64,000 nt of DNA from Paenibacillus taichungensis (GTDB lineage Bacteria; Bacillota; Bacilli; Paenibacillales; Paenibacillaceae). The position numbers were made by a program, and so were the translations under genes. The notes under the pieces were generated by a model, which had not been told where the DNA came from, made no database searches, and saw only the letters and a list, made by a program, of their open reading frames with translations. The stretch spans positions 62,001-126,000 of the forward strand of contig NZ_QEVW01000026.1 of assembly GCF_003287275.1 (NCBI RefSeq). The letters run 5' to 3'. Of the stretch, positions 34,468 through 41,625 are shown in pieces; positions within the stretch are counted from its first letter, which is position 1, and each line of letters opens with the position of its first letter.

Positions 34468-34923
34468 TTATAATTCCTTCGTCATAAAAGCGCTGTTCGG
34501 GTCCAAACTATAGTCCGCGAATGGCTCACAGTAAACAAACCCAAAGTCCTCATACAGCTTCCGCGCCGGAATAAAAGAATCCATCGATCCGGTCTCCAGA
34601 CTGATCCGTTTATAGCCCCGGTTCTTGGCAACCTCGATAATATGGGCAAGAATCTGTCTTGCTACGCCTTTTCTCAGGTGAGCCGATGCTGTACGCATCG
34701 ATTTCAATTCTGCATGCTCCGAATTCAATTCCTTCATGGCACCGCAGCCCAGCAGCTCCTCTGATTCCCATGCACACCAGAATGTAATCTCAGGTTTCTT
34801 TAACCCATCCAGATCCAGGGCGTGAATGCTTTCCGGCGGCGAATCCGCTGCCATTCCCTGCAGATGTTCTGCAATTAATCCAATGACTTGATGACCGCTC
34901 AAATCGTCTACTTTGATCTCCAT
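34468..34923 (-). CDS. GNAT N-acetyltransferase (YsnE-like)
   Basis: The 151-residue protein has the GNAT acetyl-CoA loop AHLRKGVARQILAHIIEVAK and ends with ARKLYEDFGFVYCEPFADY, a pattern seen in the Bacillus YsnE group. Natural substrates of this group are uncertain. ATG 34923 is chosen because GGCAGGAG lies about 9 bases upstream. It is divergent from another acetyltransferase gene. Confidence 0.85.
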   Translation of the reverse strand: MEIKVDDLSGHQVIGLIAEHLQGMAADSPPESIHALDLDGLKKPEITFWCAWESEELLGCGAMKELNSEHAELKSMRTASAHLRKGVARQILAHIIEVAKNRGYKRISLETGSMDSFIPARKLYEDFGFVYCEPFADYSLDPNSAFMTKEL

Positions 34924-35044
34924 ATCTACCACTCCTGCCGACATTTTGTTGTGTATTGTATCATTGAATATATGCCTATGTTTATATAGTACTACCATGA
35001 CAGGTTTCCTGACAACAACTTCAAAAACACAAATGAAATGTCTA

Positions 35045-35073
35045 TTGTGATACCCTTAAATTTCCATTATAGT
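35045..35073 (+). promoter_or_regulatory. SigA-type promoter of the acetyltransferase/DUF1801 unit
   Basis: TTGTGA (35045-35050) and TATAGT (35068-35073) are 17 bases apart. Transcription would start near 35080, giving a leader of about 100 bases that contains a short open frame. Confidence 0.65.
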
Positions 35074-35106
35074 GAGGCTATCTGAAACTAAAAGGAGCGA
35101 AGAATA

Positions 35107-35157
35107 TTGCGTAGCAGTCATATAGCTAATTGTCGTGCTGAGGTGAAGCGAACTTAA
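35107..35157 (+). CDS. Candidate 16-residue leader peptide upstream of an acetyltransferase
   Basis: A short frame starts at TTG 35107, 9 bases after AAAGGAG (35091-35097), and reads (M)RSSHIANCRAEVKRT before TAA. It lies wholly within the predicted leader, and its stop is 20 bases before the acetyltransferase start. It could be a regulatory uORF, for example one where ribosome stalling exposes the downstream ribosome binding site. No family is recognised with confidence, and a chance frame cannot be excluded. Confidence 0.4.
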   Translation: MRSSHIANCRAEVKRT

Positions 35158-35177
35158 TTTGTGAAAAGGAGACCATC

Positions 35178-35753
35178 ATGACACTATCGACTGATAATCT
35201 GTTTTATAGCAAACGATTGAAAATGACTCCGCCCCGTGCAGAAGACGTGCAGACCATGCTGCAATGGAATGAAGATCCTGAGTATTTGCGAAATGTGGAT
35301 ACGGATATTGCCATCCCTTATTCGGAAAAACAGCTTGAAGATGAAGGCGAGACAAAGGACAAGGAAGTTTACTTTCGGCTTCGAACGCTTGAGGATGAAC
35401 AACTGATCGGATTCGTTGTCATCCACAGCATTGAGTGGAACAACCGCTGCGGACAACTTGCCATTGGCATTGGACTCGCAGAGCATCGCAACAAGGGATA
35501 CGGAACGGAAGCCTTGAACCTTATTTTGCGGTATGCCTTCCATGAATTGAATCTGGACCGGGTAGGTCTGGATGTCATCGCCTATAATGCCAAGGGCATC
35601 CGTGCCTATGAGAAGGTCGGCTTTCAGTTGGAAGGTCGTGCTAGATCAGCCGTGTATCGTGATGGAAAACGCTATGATCGCTTACTGATGGGAATTCTAA
35701 GACCGGAATGGGAAACACACAATCAGATCAATGTGGAGGGTGGACAAGCATGA
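35178..35753 (+). CDS. GNAT N-acetyltransferase (RimJ/SpeG-like)
   Basis: The 191-residue protein is a ribosomal-protein-acetyltransferase-like GNAT: KRLKMTPPRAEDVQTMLQW at the start, LAEHRNKGYGTEALNLILRYAF as acetyl-CoA loop and NAKGIRAYEKVGFQLEGRAR near the end. Members acetylate protein N-termini, polyamines or antibiotics. ATG 35178 follows AAAAGGAG. It overlaps the next gene by ATGA, so both are translated together. Confidence 0.88.
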   Translation: MTLSTDNLFYSKRLKMTPPRAEDVQTMLQWNEDPEYLRNVDTDIAIPYSEKQLEDEGETKDKEVYFRLRTLEDEQLIGFVVIHSIEWNNRCGQLAIGIGLAEHRNKGYGTEALNLILRYAFHELNLDRVGLDVIAYNAKGIRAYEKVGFQLEGRARSAVYRDGKRYDRLLMGILRPEWETHNQINVEGGQA

Positions 35754-36097
35754 ATATGAATGCAGAAGTCACTGAATTTATCGAACAGATCCCGGTTTCC
35801 TGGCAAGCCCAGGTTGCAAGTAAACTGCGGGAGTTGGTACATGAGTCCATTCCTGAAGTAGAGGAACGTGTGCAATACAAGAAACCTCATTTCCTGAAAA
35901 ACGGTAAATACACAGCGGTCATCTCCCCTTCCAAGCCGGCAGTATCCTTCACGATCTTCAATGCAACCGGACTTGAGCTGCCAGATGGGATATTCGAAGG
36001 CCCAGCAGAACGTAAAACAATCAAGATCAAAGAAAAAGATACGCCCGACTATGAATGGCTAGCTGCACTTCTAACACAGGCATCGGCAGATCTTTAA
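35750..36097 (+). CDS. DUF1801-family protein
   Basis: The 115-residue protein shows the DUF1801 pattern: LRELVHESIPEVEERVQYKKPHF, then GKYTAVISPSKPAVSFTIF. Proteins of this fold are small alpha/beta domains of unknown function (Bacillus YdhG group). The start ATG overlaps the acetyltransferase stop, which sets the start. It forms a two-gene unit with the acetyltransferase. Confidence 0.8.
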   Translation: MNMNAEVTEFIEQIPVSWQAQVASKLRELVHESIPEVEERVQYKKPHFLKNGKYTAVISPSKPAVSFTIFNATGLELPDGIFEGPAERKTIKIKEKDTPDYEWLAALLTQASADL

Positions 36098-36188
36098 GCT
36101 TTAAAGAACAAGGGGCACCTAATGAGACAGCCAGACAACCCAAAATTTCATTTCACCATTTGACCGAGATGCTACGCTTGGCTAAGAG

Positions 36189-36388
36189 GTTAACGAACCT
36201 GTTACACCCTAAATGGCGGATTCTCAAGGCATACATACTTTAACGAATCTCAGTGAGGTTATTTCGGTGTAACAGTGGCGTCAGAGCATTAAAATTGACC
36301 TCAGCGATGAAATAACGTTTCTGTAATTCGTTACATCTCAGAACGGTGCAAATGGGAGCAAATAACGTGTAACAGGTTCGTTAAACCA
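36189..36388. repeat. Nested long palindrome, about 200 bp
   Basis: TTAACGAACCTGTTACAC (36190-36207) is matched perfectly by its reverse complement at 36369-36386. Inside, TAACGAATCTCAG...GGTTATTTC (36241-36265) pairs with GAAATAAC...TTCGTTA (36309-36333) with a few mismatches. The whole can fold into one long branched stem. No coding potential is seen. It resembles a dispersed intergenic repeat of Paenibacillus genomes, from memory only. Confidence 0.7.
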
Positions 36389-36405
36389 AAGTAACGGGAA
36401 TAAGG

Positions 36406-36441
36406 GCGGTCCCATGTCATCCAAATGATCTATGGGACTGC
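36406..36441. repeat. Hairpin following the long palindrome
   Basis: GCGGTCCCAT pairs with ATGGGACTGC (one wobble) and an inner TCAT/ATGA extends it. No T run follows. Confidence 0.6.
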
Positions 36442-36453
36442 TTCCAGTCAAAC

Positions 36454-36499
36454 AAAGGGGCGCTCCCATCTGTCGAAGACAGATGGGAGCGCCCCTTTT
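36454..36499. terminator. Very strong bidirectional terminator
   Basis: A perfect 21-bp stem starts AAAGGGGCGCTCCCATC and closes with a 3-base loop; it ends in TTTT on the plus strand and in TTTG on the minus strand. It separates the DUF1801 gene from the convergent YwqG-like gene. Confidence 0.85.
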
Positions 36500-36564
36500 G
36501 GGTATGCAGCTGTCATTACAATTTAAATCGCCGCTATGAAATAAATAGATCATTGCTTCCCGCA

Positions 36565-37869
36565 TCAGGATTGTTGATAAGATACCGCGGTCATCTGACA
36601 AGGCTCGCAAATGAACATGTAATACATGCCATCCCCGTACTCCTCAACCTCGCTCCAGTCCAATTGTCCAACGGCCCTCATCTTAGAAGAGCAGCATGGA
36701 CAGTTCGGATACTCCGCGTCCTGAACCCATCCGGGATGGCCACCGATCTGGGATGCAGAAGGCTCCATCGCCCACTCACTGGCATGGAACGCATGACGTG
36801 GTGCAGTCGCAATCCGAAACTGCTGCCCTGCATCCGGTGCAAGCTGAGCATAGTCGTCCGGGTCAAGGTCATCCGCTCCCATCGGCATCACATTATGCAC
36901 ACTCCAGTACGGTTCACCTGCTGAATCCATCTCCATATAAACGACGCCATAACAACTGCATATCACGCAAGTCTGCACTTGAAGTCGCTCACTGTTCCAA
37001 GCAACGTCCTGCAATGCTGGATGTCGTACATCCAGATCAATTAAGGTCATTAACGGACTGCCACACCACTCACAGTTATCGGCACCTGCCAAGAGCATGG
37101 AGATCGGATCGCCAATTGATGTGTCGTCAGCCCCTTCATTCTCTTTTACTTTATAGAGTGAATAACTTGGGGTAATAAATAAATCCCTGCGCTGACCTTC
37201 ATTCGTTAACTCCCAACCGGCTTCGGTTGTAAAGTGCTCTGGTGCGACATGCAGCTGATCTGCCCAGCGAGGTGGCGACTGCCTCCATTGCTGGAACTGA
37301 CGTACGACAACGTCATCTCCAATATAGGCAAGCATGAGCAACAGATTATTCCGATTCTCGTCATCAGTGTTCACCTGCTGCAAGAGTTGATCACGTACTT
37401 CAGCCGAGGCATTCTTATACAAAATGACAGGGTAGTAGATTTCGCGCTCCAACAGCTCAGGAATCTGTGCACACAACGAGGTATCATGGTAACAGACCAG
37501 ATATACCAAAATATCTTTACCTGTATCGTCATCCCCTGTGCGAATCAGCTGCATCGCATAATCAATCATGAGGGCTTGCTGCTCCGTAGACAATGACAGA
37601 TATACCTGTTCCTTGGAATGCTCATATGCCACATAACGGATTAGCGGATCATGAACCTGGCGTGTATGCATCATTTTCAAAATCTCCACTGGGTCCGTGA
37701 TTCCCTCATACAAATTCACATCCTGCCGATTGGCTTCAATGTATCTTTGATGTGCCTCACGTTCCATCTCCTGCTTGCAAGGCATGCAGTACCCACCTGT
37801 TCTGGCAGCCGTTGCTGGCAAAATCGTATTTGGGCATCCCTCTCGTATGCATGGAATGCGTTCTGTCAT
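36565..37869 (-). CDS. Large YwqG/DUF1963-like protein with zinc-ribbon N-terminus
   Basis: This 434-residue protein begins with four cysteines in two pairs (CIREGC and CMPCK), a likely zinc ribbon. A helical, HEAT-like middle follows (about 60-230). The C-terminal part holds CEWCGSPL, LQVQTCVICSCYGVVY and the DUF1963-type stretch SQIGGHPGWVQDAEYPNCPCC, ending with YMFICEPCQ. DUF1963 (YwqG) proteins are of unknown function; some lie in toxin-immunity gene sets. Here it stands alone with its own AAAGGAGGT site. No toxin partner is visible beside it. Confidence 0.7.
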   Translation of the reverse strand: MTERIPCIREGCPNTILPATAARTGGYCMPCKQEMEREAHQRYIEANRQDVNLYEGITDPVEILKMMHTRQVHDPLIRYVAYEHSKEQVYLSLSTEQQALMIDYAMQLIRTGDDDTGKDILVYLVCYHDTSLCAQIPELLEREIYYPVILYKNASAEVRDQLLQQVNTDDENRNNLLLMLAYIGDDVVVRQFQQWRQSPPRWADQLHVAPEHFTTEAGWELTNEGQRRDLFITPSYSLYKVKENEGADDTSIGDPISMLLAGADNCEWCGSPLMTLIDLDVRHPALQDVAWNSERLQVQTCVICSCYGVVYMEMDSAGEPYWSVHNVMPMGADDLDPDDYAQLAPDAGQQFRIATAPRHAFHASEWAMEPSASQIGGHPGWVQDAEYPNCPCCSSKMRAVGQLDWSEVEEYGDGMYYMFICEPCQMTAVSYQQS

Positions 37870-37954
37870 CTATGAGTACCTCCTTTTTGCATGTAATGGT
37901 TATCACTGGAGTATACCATAGGAAGAATTGGCCTCCATTTAGGAAGTCAGGAAA

Positions 37955-39175
37955 TCAGGTTGTTACCCTGTCCTGAGTCGCTTCGGTAGTCCCCTTCCCT
38001 ATAAACCAGGCAGCCGTCAATCCGATTGCCAAGACAAATGCAATCATCAGGAACGTCAGCAGATAACTGCCGCTTCGCATGAATTGAATGGACAGGATGG
38101 GTGCAATACTCGTACCGGCAAACAGGATAAATGTATATACCGATACAGCGATCCCCCTTAACTTACCCCCAAGCTCACCCACCAAAGCAACCAGTGAAGG
38201 AACCGACAAAGCAATGCCTGTCACAAAAAGCAAACTCATCAGGATAAGCAATGGCAAGTTGGTGAAAAAGCCCATACATGCAAGTCCTACTACCGCCATT
38301 GTAAGTCCTAATCGAAGAACGGAACGCACGCCGAGCCGCTGAGTTAATTTTCCTGCAAAAGGAGAAACGAGCATGCCCAGTATACCTGCTGCACGAACGT
38401 ACAAAATCTGCTGCGCACTTAATCCAAATGCAGGCCCGCTCAAATAACTGCCAAGGACACTATACATGCTGACAAAGGACATCAGCAGAACCAGAGCCAC
38501 CACGTAGCTCAACCGTAATTTGGGCTGTTTCAGTACAGTGCCGATCTGCAGAAGAGATTCCCAGATCGAAGAGTCTTTTCCTCGCTTGATCTCATCCCGC
38601 GGCAACAATGACCACACTACCAGCGAAGTCATCAAGTACACTACCGCCAGTATGACAAACAGTGCATTCCATCCATATTGCTGGTTGATTAAACTGCTGA
38701 TGATCTGGCCTACAATACCGGCTACCAGGAATCCGGTACTGATGAATCCAATCGCGGTCACTCTTCGATTCCCCGGATACATCTCCACAGCATACGCCAA
38801 TGCAACCGGAGAAAATGTGGCTGCTGCTGCTCCTTGTATCCCTCTCAGCACAATAATCCAGGCAAATGAATGCACAAGACCTAGTATCAATGAAATGAAC
38901 GATAACGTAATCATGCCGATCAAAATCACTTTTTTACGTCCATACTTGTCAGAGATTGCACCATACATTAAACACCCCATTGCAAATCCCAGCGAAAATA
39001 TACTGCCAGCTGCCGAGGCCTGAGTTAGAGTTATCCCAAATTGTTCAGCAAACACGGGAATGAGCGGAACTGTAACATATAAACTGGACATGACGACCAG
39101 TCCGGACCAACACAAAATAATGGTCATGATGAGATAATTTCTGGAGTTAACTCCAGTCTGTATTAATTTTGACAT
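37955..39175 (-). CDS. MFS transporter
   Basis: The 406-residue carrier has 12 hydrophobic segments and the MFS loop motif GAISDKYGRKKVILIG between segments 2 and 3, with RGIQGAAAATFSPVALAY in segment 4-5 as in drug:H+ antiporters of the 12-segment group. It follows the MarR-type gene on the same strand after 75 bases and has its own copy of the shared operator, so it is probably exported-compound resistance controlled by that regulator. Confidence 0.88.
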   Translation of the reverse strand: MSKLIQTGVNSRNYLIMTIILCWSGLVVMSSLYVTVPLIPVFAEQFGITLTQASAAGSIFSLGFAMGCLMYGAISDKYGRKKVILIGMITLSFISLILGLVHSFAWIIVLRGIQGAAAATFSPVALAYAVEMYPGNRRVTAIGFISTGFLVAGIVGQIISSLINQQYGWNALFVILAVVYLMTSLVVWSLLPRDEIKRGKDSSIWESLLQIGTVLKQPKLRLSYVVALVLLMSFVSMYSVLGSYLSGPAFGLSAQQILYVRAAGILGMLVSPFAGKLTQRLGVRSVLRLGLTMAVVGLACMGFFTNLPLLILMSLLFVTGIALSVPSLVALVGELGGKLRGIAVSVYTFILFAGTSIAPILSIQFMRSGSYLLTFLMIAFVLAIGLTAAWFIGKGTTEATQDRVTT

Positions 39176-39217
39176 CGCACACCTCTATAAACTTTAGTAT
39201 AAATCCTTTTTTATTTT

Positions 39218-39239
39218 AGTTAGATAATCTAATTATATA
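39218..39239. promoter_or_regulatory. MarR operator copy upstream of the MFS gene
   Basis: A 22-base site with core palindrome TTAGATAATCTAA. It is identical, in opposite orientation, to the site at 39825-39846 before the marR-type gene. It overlaps the probable -35 region of the MFS gene. Confidence 0.8.
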
Positions 39240-39250
39240 TCCAAAAAAAA

Positions 39251-39802
39251 TTATCTTCCCATACCCAGCCTCTTCTCTATGTTTGTATTTAATTTCAAAA
39301 TAACCTTCTCCAGAACACTCCGTTCTTCCGGCTCCAAATCGTCCATAATGGATGCACAGGTGGACCAGAACGAAGGTAACACCTTCTCTACTAATACTTT
39401 ACCTTCCGGTGAGATGCGTACATGAACACTGCGACGATCCCGGGCACTTGATTCCCGGATAATCCAACTCCGCTTCTCCAGCCAATCCAGCATCGCTGTG
39501 ACGGACGCCCTCCTGATGCCGAGACGCTCTGCCAATGCCGATGGCGTAACTTGTGTGTGCCCCTCGTGCAGGGTTAAGAGTAGCAGCAGATCAAACTTGC
39601 TCTCGGTAATATCATACTGAGCCAGATTCAAATCCATGACGTCCAGAATGTTATCACCCAACCAAAGCGAGAGTAAACCGATATAGGCTGACTTTTGATC
39701 TGTACTTTTTGTCGCCGTCTTTTGCATCAATTCTACATATGGTCCAGGCCCTAACTTTGGGAGCGGTTCTGTTGTATGTTCCCTGATATTTTTTTCTTTC
39801 AT
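39251..39802 (-). CDS. MarR-family regulator
   Basis: The 183-residue protein has a MarR winged helix: VTPSALAERLGIRRASVTAMLDWLEKR, then the wing RDRRSVHVRISPEGK. ATG 39802 has GGCAGGTG upstream, while the longer frame begins at a TTG without a site. Identical 22-base palindromic sites lie before this gene and before the MFS gene, so it very likely represses both and is released by the compound the MFS exports. Confidence 0.88.
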   Translation of the reverse strand: MKEKNIREHTTEPLPKLGPGPYVELMQKTATKSTDQKSAYIGLLSLWLGDNILDVMDLNLAQYDITESKFDLLLLLTLHEGHTQVTPSALAERLGIRRASVTAMLDWLEKRSWIIRESSARDRRSVHVRISPEGKVLVEKVLPSFWSTCASIMDDLEPEERSVLEKVILKLNTNIEKRLGMGR

Positions 39803-39824
39803 CGTTGCACCTGCCAATATCCAT

Positions 39825-39846
39825 TATATAATTAGATTATCTAACT
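39825..39846. promoter_or_regulatory. MarR operator copy upstream of the marR-type gene
   Basis: Same 22 bases as 39218-39239 in inverse orientation. It overlaps the -10 box TATAAT (39828-39823 on the minus strand), a clear autorepression position. Confidence 0.8.
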
Positions 39847-39922
39847 AGAATTGATTTTATCCCAATTCTCAAAAATATACAAGTTTAAACTGGTTCCGTT
39901 AATCAAAACAGATCTATCCAAT

Positions 39923-39960
39923 GCAAAAGAGCACGCCACATCGTGGCGTACTGGCTTTGC
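39923..39960 (-). terminator. Terminator of the alaX-type gene
   Basis: GCAAAAG...CACGCCAC and GTGGCG...CTTTGC form a stem, and TTTTGC follows on the minus strand. Confidence 0.65.
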
Positions 39961-39999
39961 ATTGCATTTCATCGCTATTTCTAGCTGTGAAGCCGTAGA

Positions 40000-41178
40000 T
40001 TAATGATGTCCCAATTGGTCCTTCGTAAATTCATAAAATGCGAGCGCATCTTCGCTGCTGGCAAAACCCGCCTGAGCCATCTTGTCGCTGCCGCCACCTT
40101 TGCCCTGGTAGGCTCCGAGATTGCCCTTGAAGAAAGGTCCACAAGCCCACTCCGGCGGCTGCCCGTTCTGCGCCAATACAACTTTGGCCTCCGAGATGCT
40201 CGCAAAGAGTACAAGTCCCTCATGTTCTGATGTCAACTTGGTCGCCAGACTCTGCATATCCTTGAGCGATTTGTCCTCAAAGATTTGAGCAACGACAAGC
40301 CCTTCCCGTGCAGATAAAAGCTCTTGCGCATAATAAGCGTCATTGGAAGATTTCACAGCGTTCAGCTCTGCTTGCAGCTGCTTTTGTTCTGCTTCCATTT
40401 TGTCGATCCGATCCGCAAGCTCTTCCCGGCTGGTCTTCAATTTGGCTGTAATTCCGGTCAGCACGCTTTGCGCGGCATTGAACTCATTCAGTGCTCGGTA
40501 TCCGCATTTAAAATAAATCCGGGTACCACCCTTCACTTTCTCGGTTTTCAACAGTTTAATAATTCCGATCTCTCCTGTGGCTGACACATGTGTCCCACCA
40601 CAAGCGTTATATTCCACACCCTCCATCTCCACGATGCGAATATCTTCAGTTACGGAAGGCTGCTTCACCAGCGGCAGACGGGCCGCTTCTTCCGCTGTGA
40701 CCCAGGAACTGCTGATTCGTGCATTCCGGTAAATCTGCTGATTGACCTCCATTTCAATTGCAGCCAGTTGGTTCGCTCCCAGTTCAGCTGCGGCCACATC
40801 AATCGTGATGTAATCTGTCCCCAGATGAAAACTGAGCGTCATCGCATCTGCCAGCTTCAGCGTAATAGCCGACAGCAAATGCTGCCCACTATGCTGCTGC
40901 ATATGATCGAATCTGCGCTGCCAATCGATGTGGCAATCCACGTCATTCTGCTCCGGGGCACGCTCCAGCTTGTGCAACACCTCGCCATCTTCACTAATCA
41001 CATCCAACACATCAATGCCGCCGATTTGCCCCAGATCACAAGGCTGTCCACCCCCATGTGGATAAAAAGCCGTCTCCGCCAGCGTGACATATATACCGTC
41101 TTCCTTGTCCACTCTGCCTGTAATTTGTGTATGCCACTCCCGTGTGTACGCGGAGTCATAATAGATTTTTTGCGTCAT
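40000..41178 (-). CDS. Alanyl-tRNA editing protein (AlaX-L type, with DHHA1)
   Basis: The 392-residue protein has a tRNA-editing domain with zinc-binding HSGQH (in QQHSGQHLLSA) and NACGGTHV. A coiled linker follows (ELADRIDKMEAEQKQLQAEL) and then a C-terminal DHHA1 domain with FFKGNLGAYQGKGGGS. It corresponds to the editing and C-terminal domains of alanyl-tRNA synthetase without the catalytic core, and it removes Ser or Gly wrongly attached to tRNA-Ala. A strong terminator-like hairpin precedes it on the minus strand; I looked for a T-box element there and found no T-box consensus. Confidence 0.9.
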   Translation of the reverse strand: MTQKIYYDSAYTREWHTQITGRVDKEDGIYVTLAETAFYPHGGGQPCDLGQIGGIDVLDVISEDGEVLHKLERAPEQNDVDCHIDWQRRFDHMQQHSGQHLLSAITLKLADAMTLSFHLGTDYITIDVAAAELGANQLAAIEMEVNQQIYRNARISSSWVTAEEAARLPLVKQPSVTEDIRIVEMEGVEYNACGGTHVSATGEIGIIKLLKTEKVKGGTRIYFKCGYRALNEFNAAQSVLTGITAKLKTSREELADRIDKMEAEQKQLQAELNAVKSSNDAYYAQELLSAREGLVVAQIFEDKSLKDMQSLATKLTSEHEGLVLFASISEAKVVLAQNGQPPEWACGPFFKGNLGAYQGKGGGSDKMAQAGFASSEDALAFYEFTKDQLGHH

Positions 41179-41285
41179 CGAATCATCCCGATCCCTTCTC
41201 GTTCAAATGGCTGTCCATACTCTCCAGATTACACTATCTGGAACAGCCAAGCCAAATTCCTGCCCCACATCATCGCTTTCCATAT

Positions 41286-41324
41286 CAAAAAGACCGCTCT
41301 GTAAGCCAAGCTACAGAGCGGTCT
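41286..41324 (-). terminator. Terminator upstream of the alaX-type gene
   Basis: AGACCGCTCTGTA pairs perfectly with TACAGAGCGGTCT and five T follow on the minus strand. It may end the long transcript from the dhaK operon or act as an attenuator in the alaX leader. Confidence 0.75.
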
Positions 41325-41436
41325 ACTTACTTATATCCACTATCCACATTTAATGAAACGTTGGATATGGTTTGTACCTATGATTACACCAAAACGAGAT
41401 GCAGTCATATTAATCTGGTATAGACACAAGAGCGAA

Positions 41437-41551
41437 ACAGACAGAAATGACCTGAAGAAGCGGAGCGTGCTCCTTTATCACCGGATTTCTCCCTTCAGAG
41501 GGAAATCATTGAAATCCGGGGGTAAGAGAGATCGAAAGGTTTTCTGTCTGT
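41437..41551. repeat. Foldback repeat element, copy 1 (115 bp)
   Basis: The ends ACAGACAGAAA..ACCT and AGGTTTTCTGTCTGT are inverted. Inside, TTTATCACCGGATTTC pairs with GAAATCCGGGGGTAAG and the tip is TCCCTtcagAGGGA. It carries no gene. A diverged copy lies at 47148-47251. Confidence 0.65.
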
Positions 41552-41625
41552 GTAGTTCCTGAGTGTCTAAATCACGTATGGTCTGCAATCGGAGTGGCCA
41601 AGTGTAATCTCGTTGCACTCCATAT

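Noticed and set aside
36189..36388. CRISPR-like array
   Set aside because: The repeated pieces are inverted, not direct, with no regular spacers.
40588..41304. 238-codon plus-strand frame opposite the AlaX-type gene
   Set aside because: It mirrors a gene with complete editing motifs; its own product has no recognisable features.
41179..41625. T-box riboswitch before the alanyl-tRNA editing gene
   Set aside because: No T-box consensus or specifier-like structure was found; only a terminator and a foldback repeat are present.
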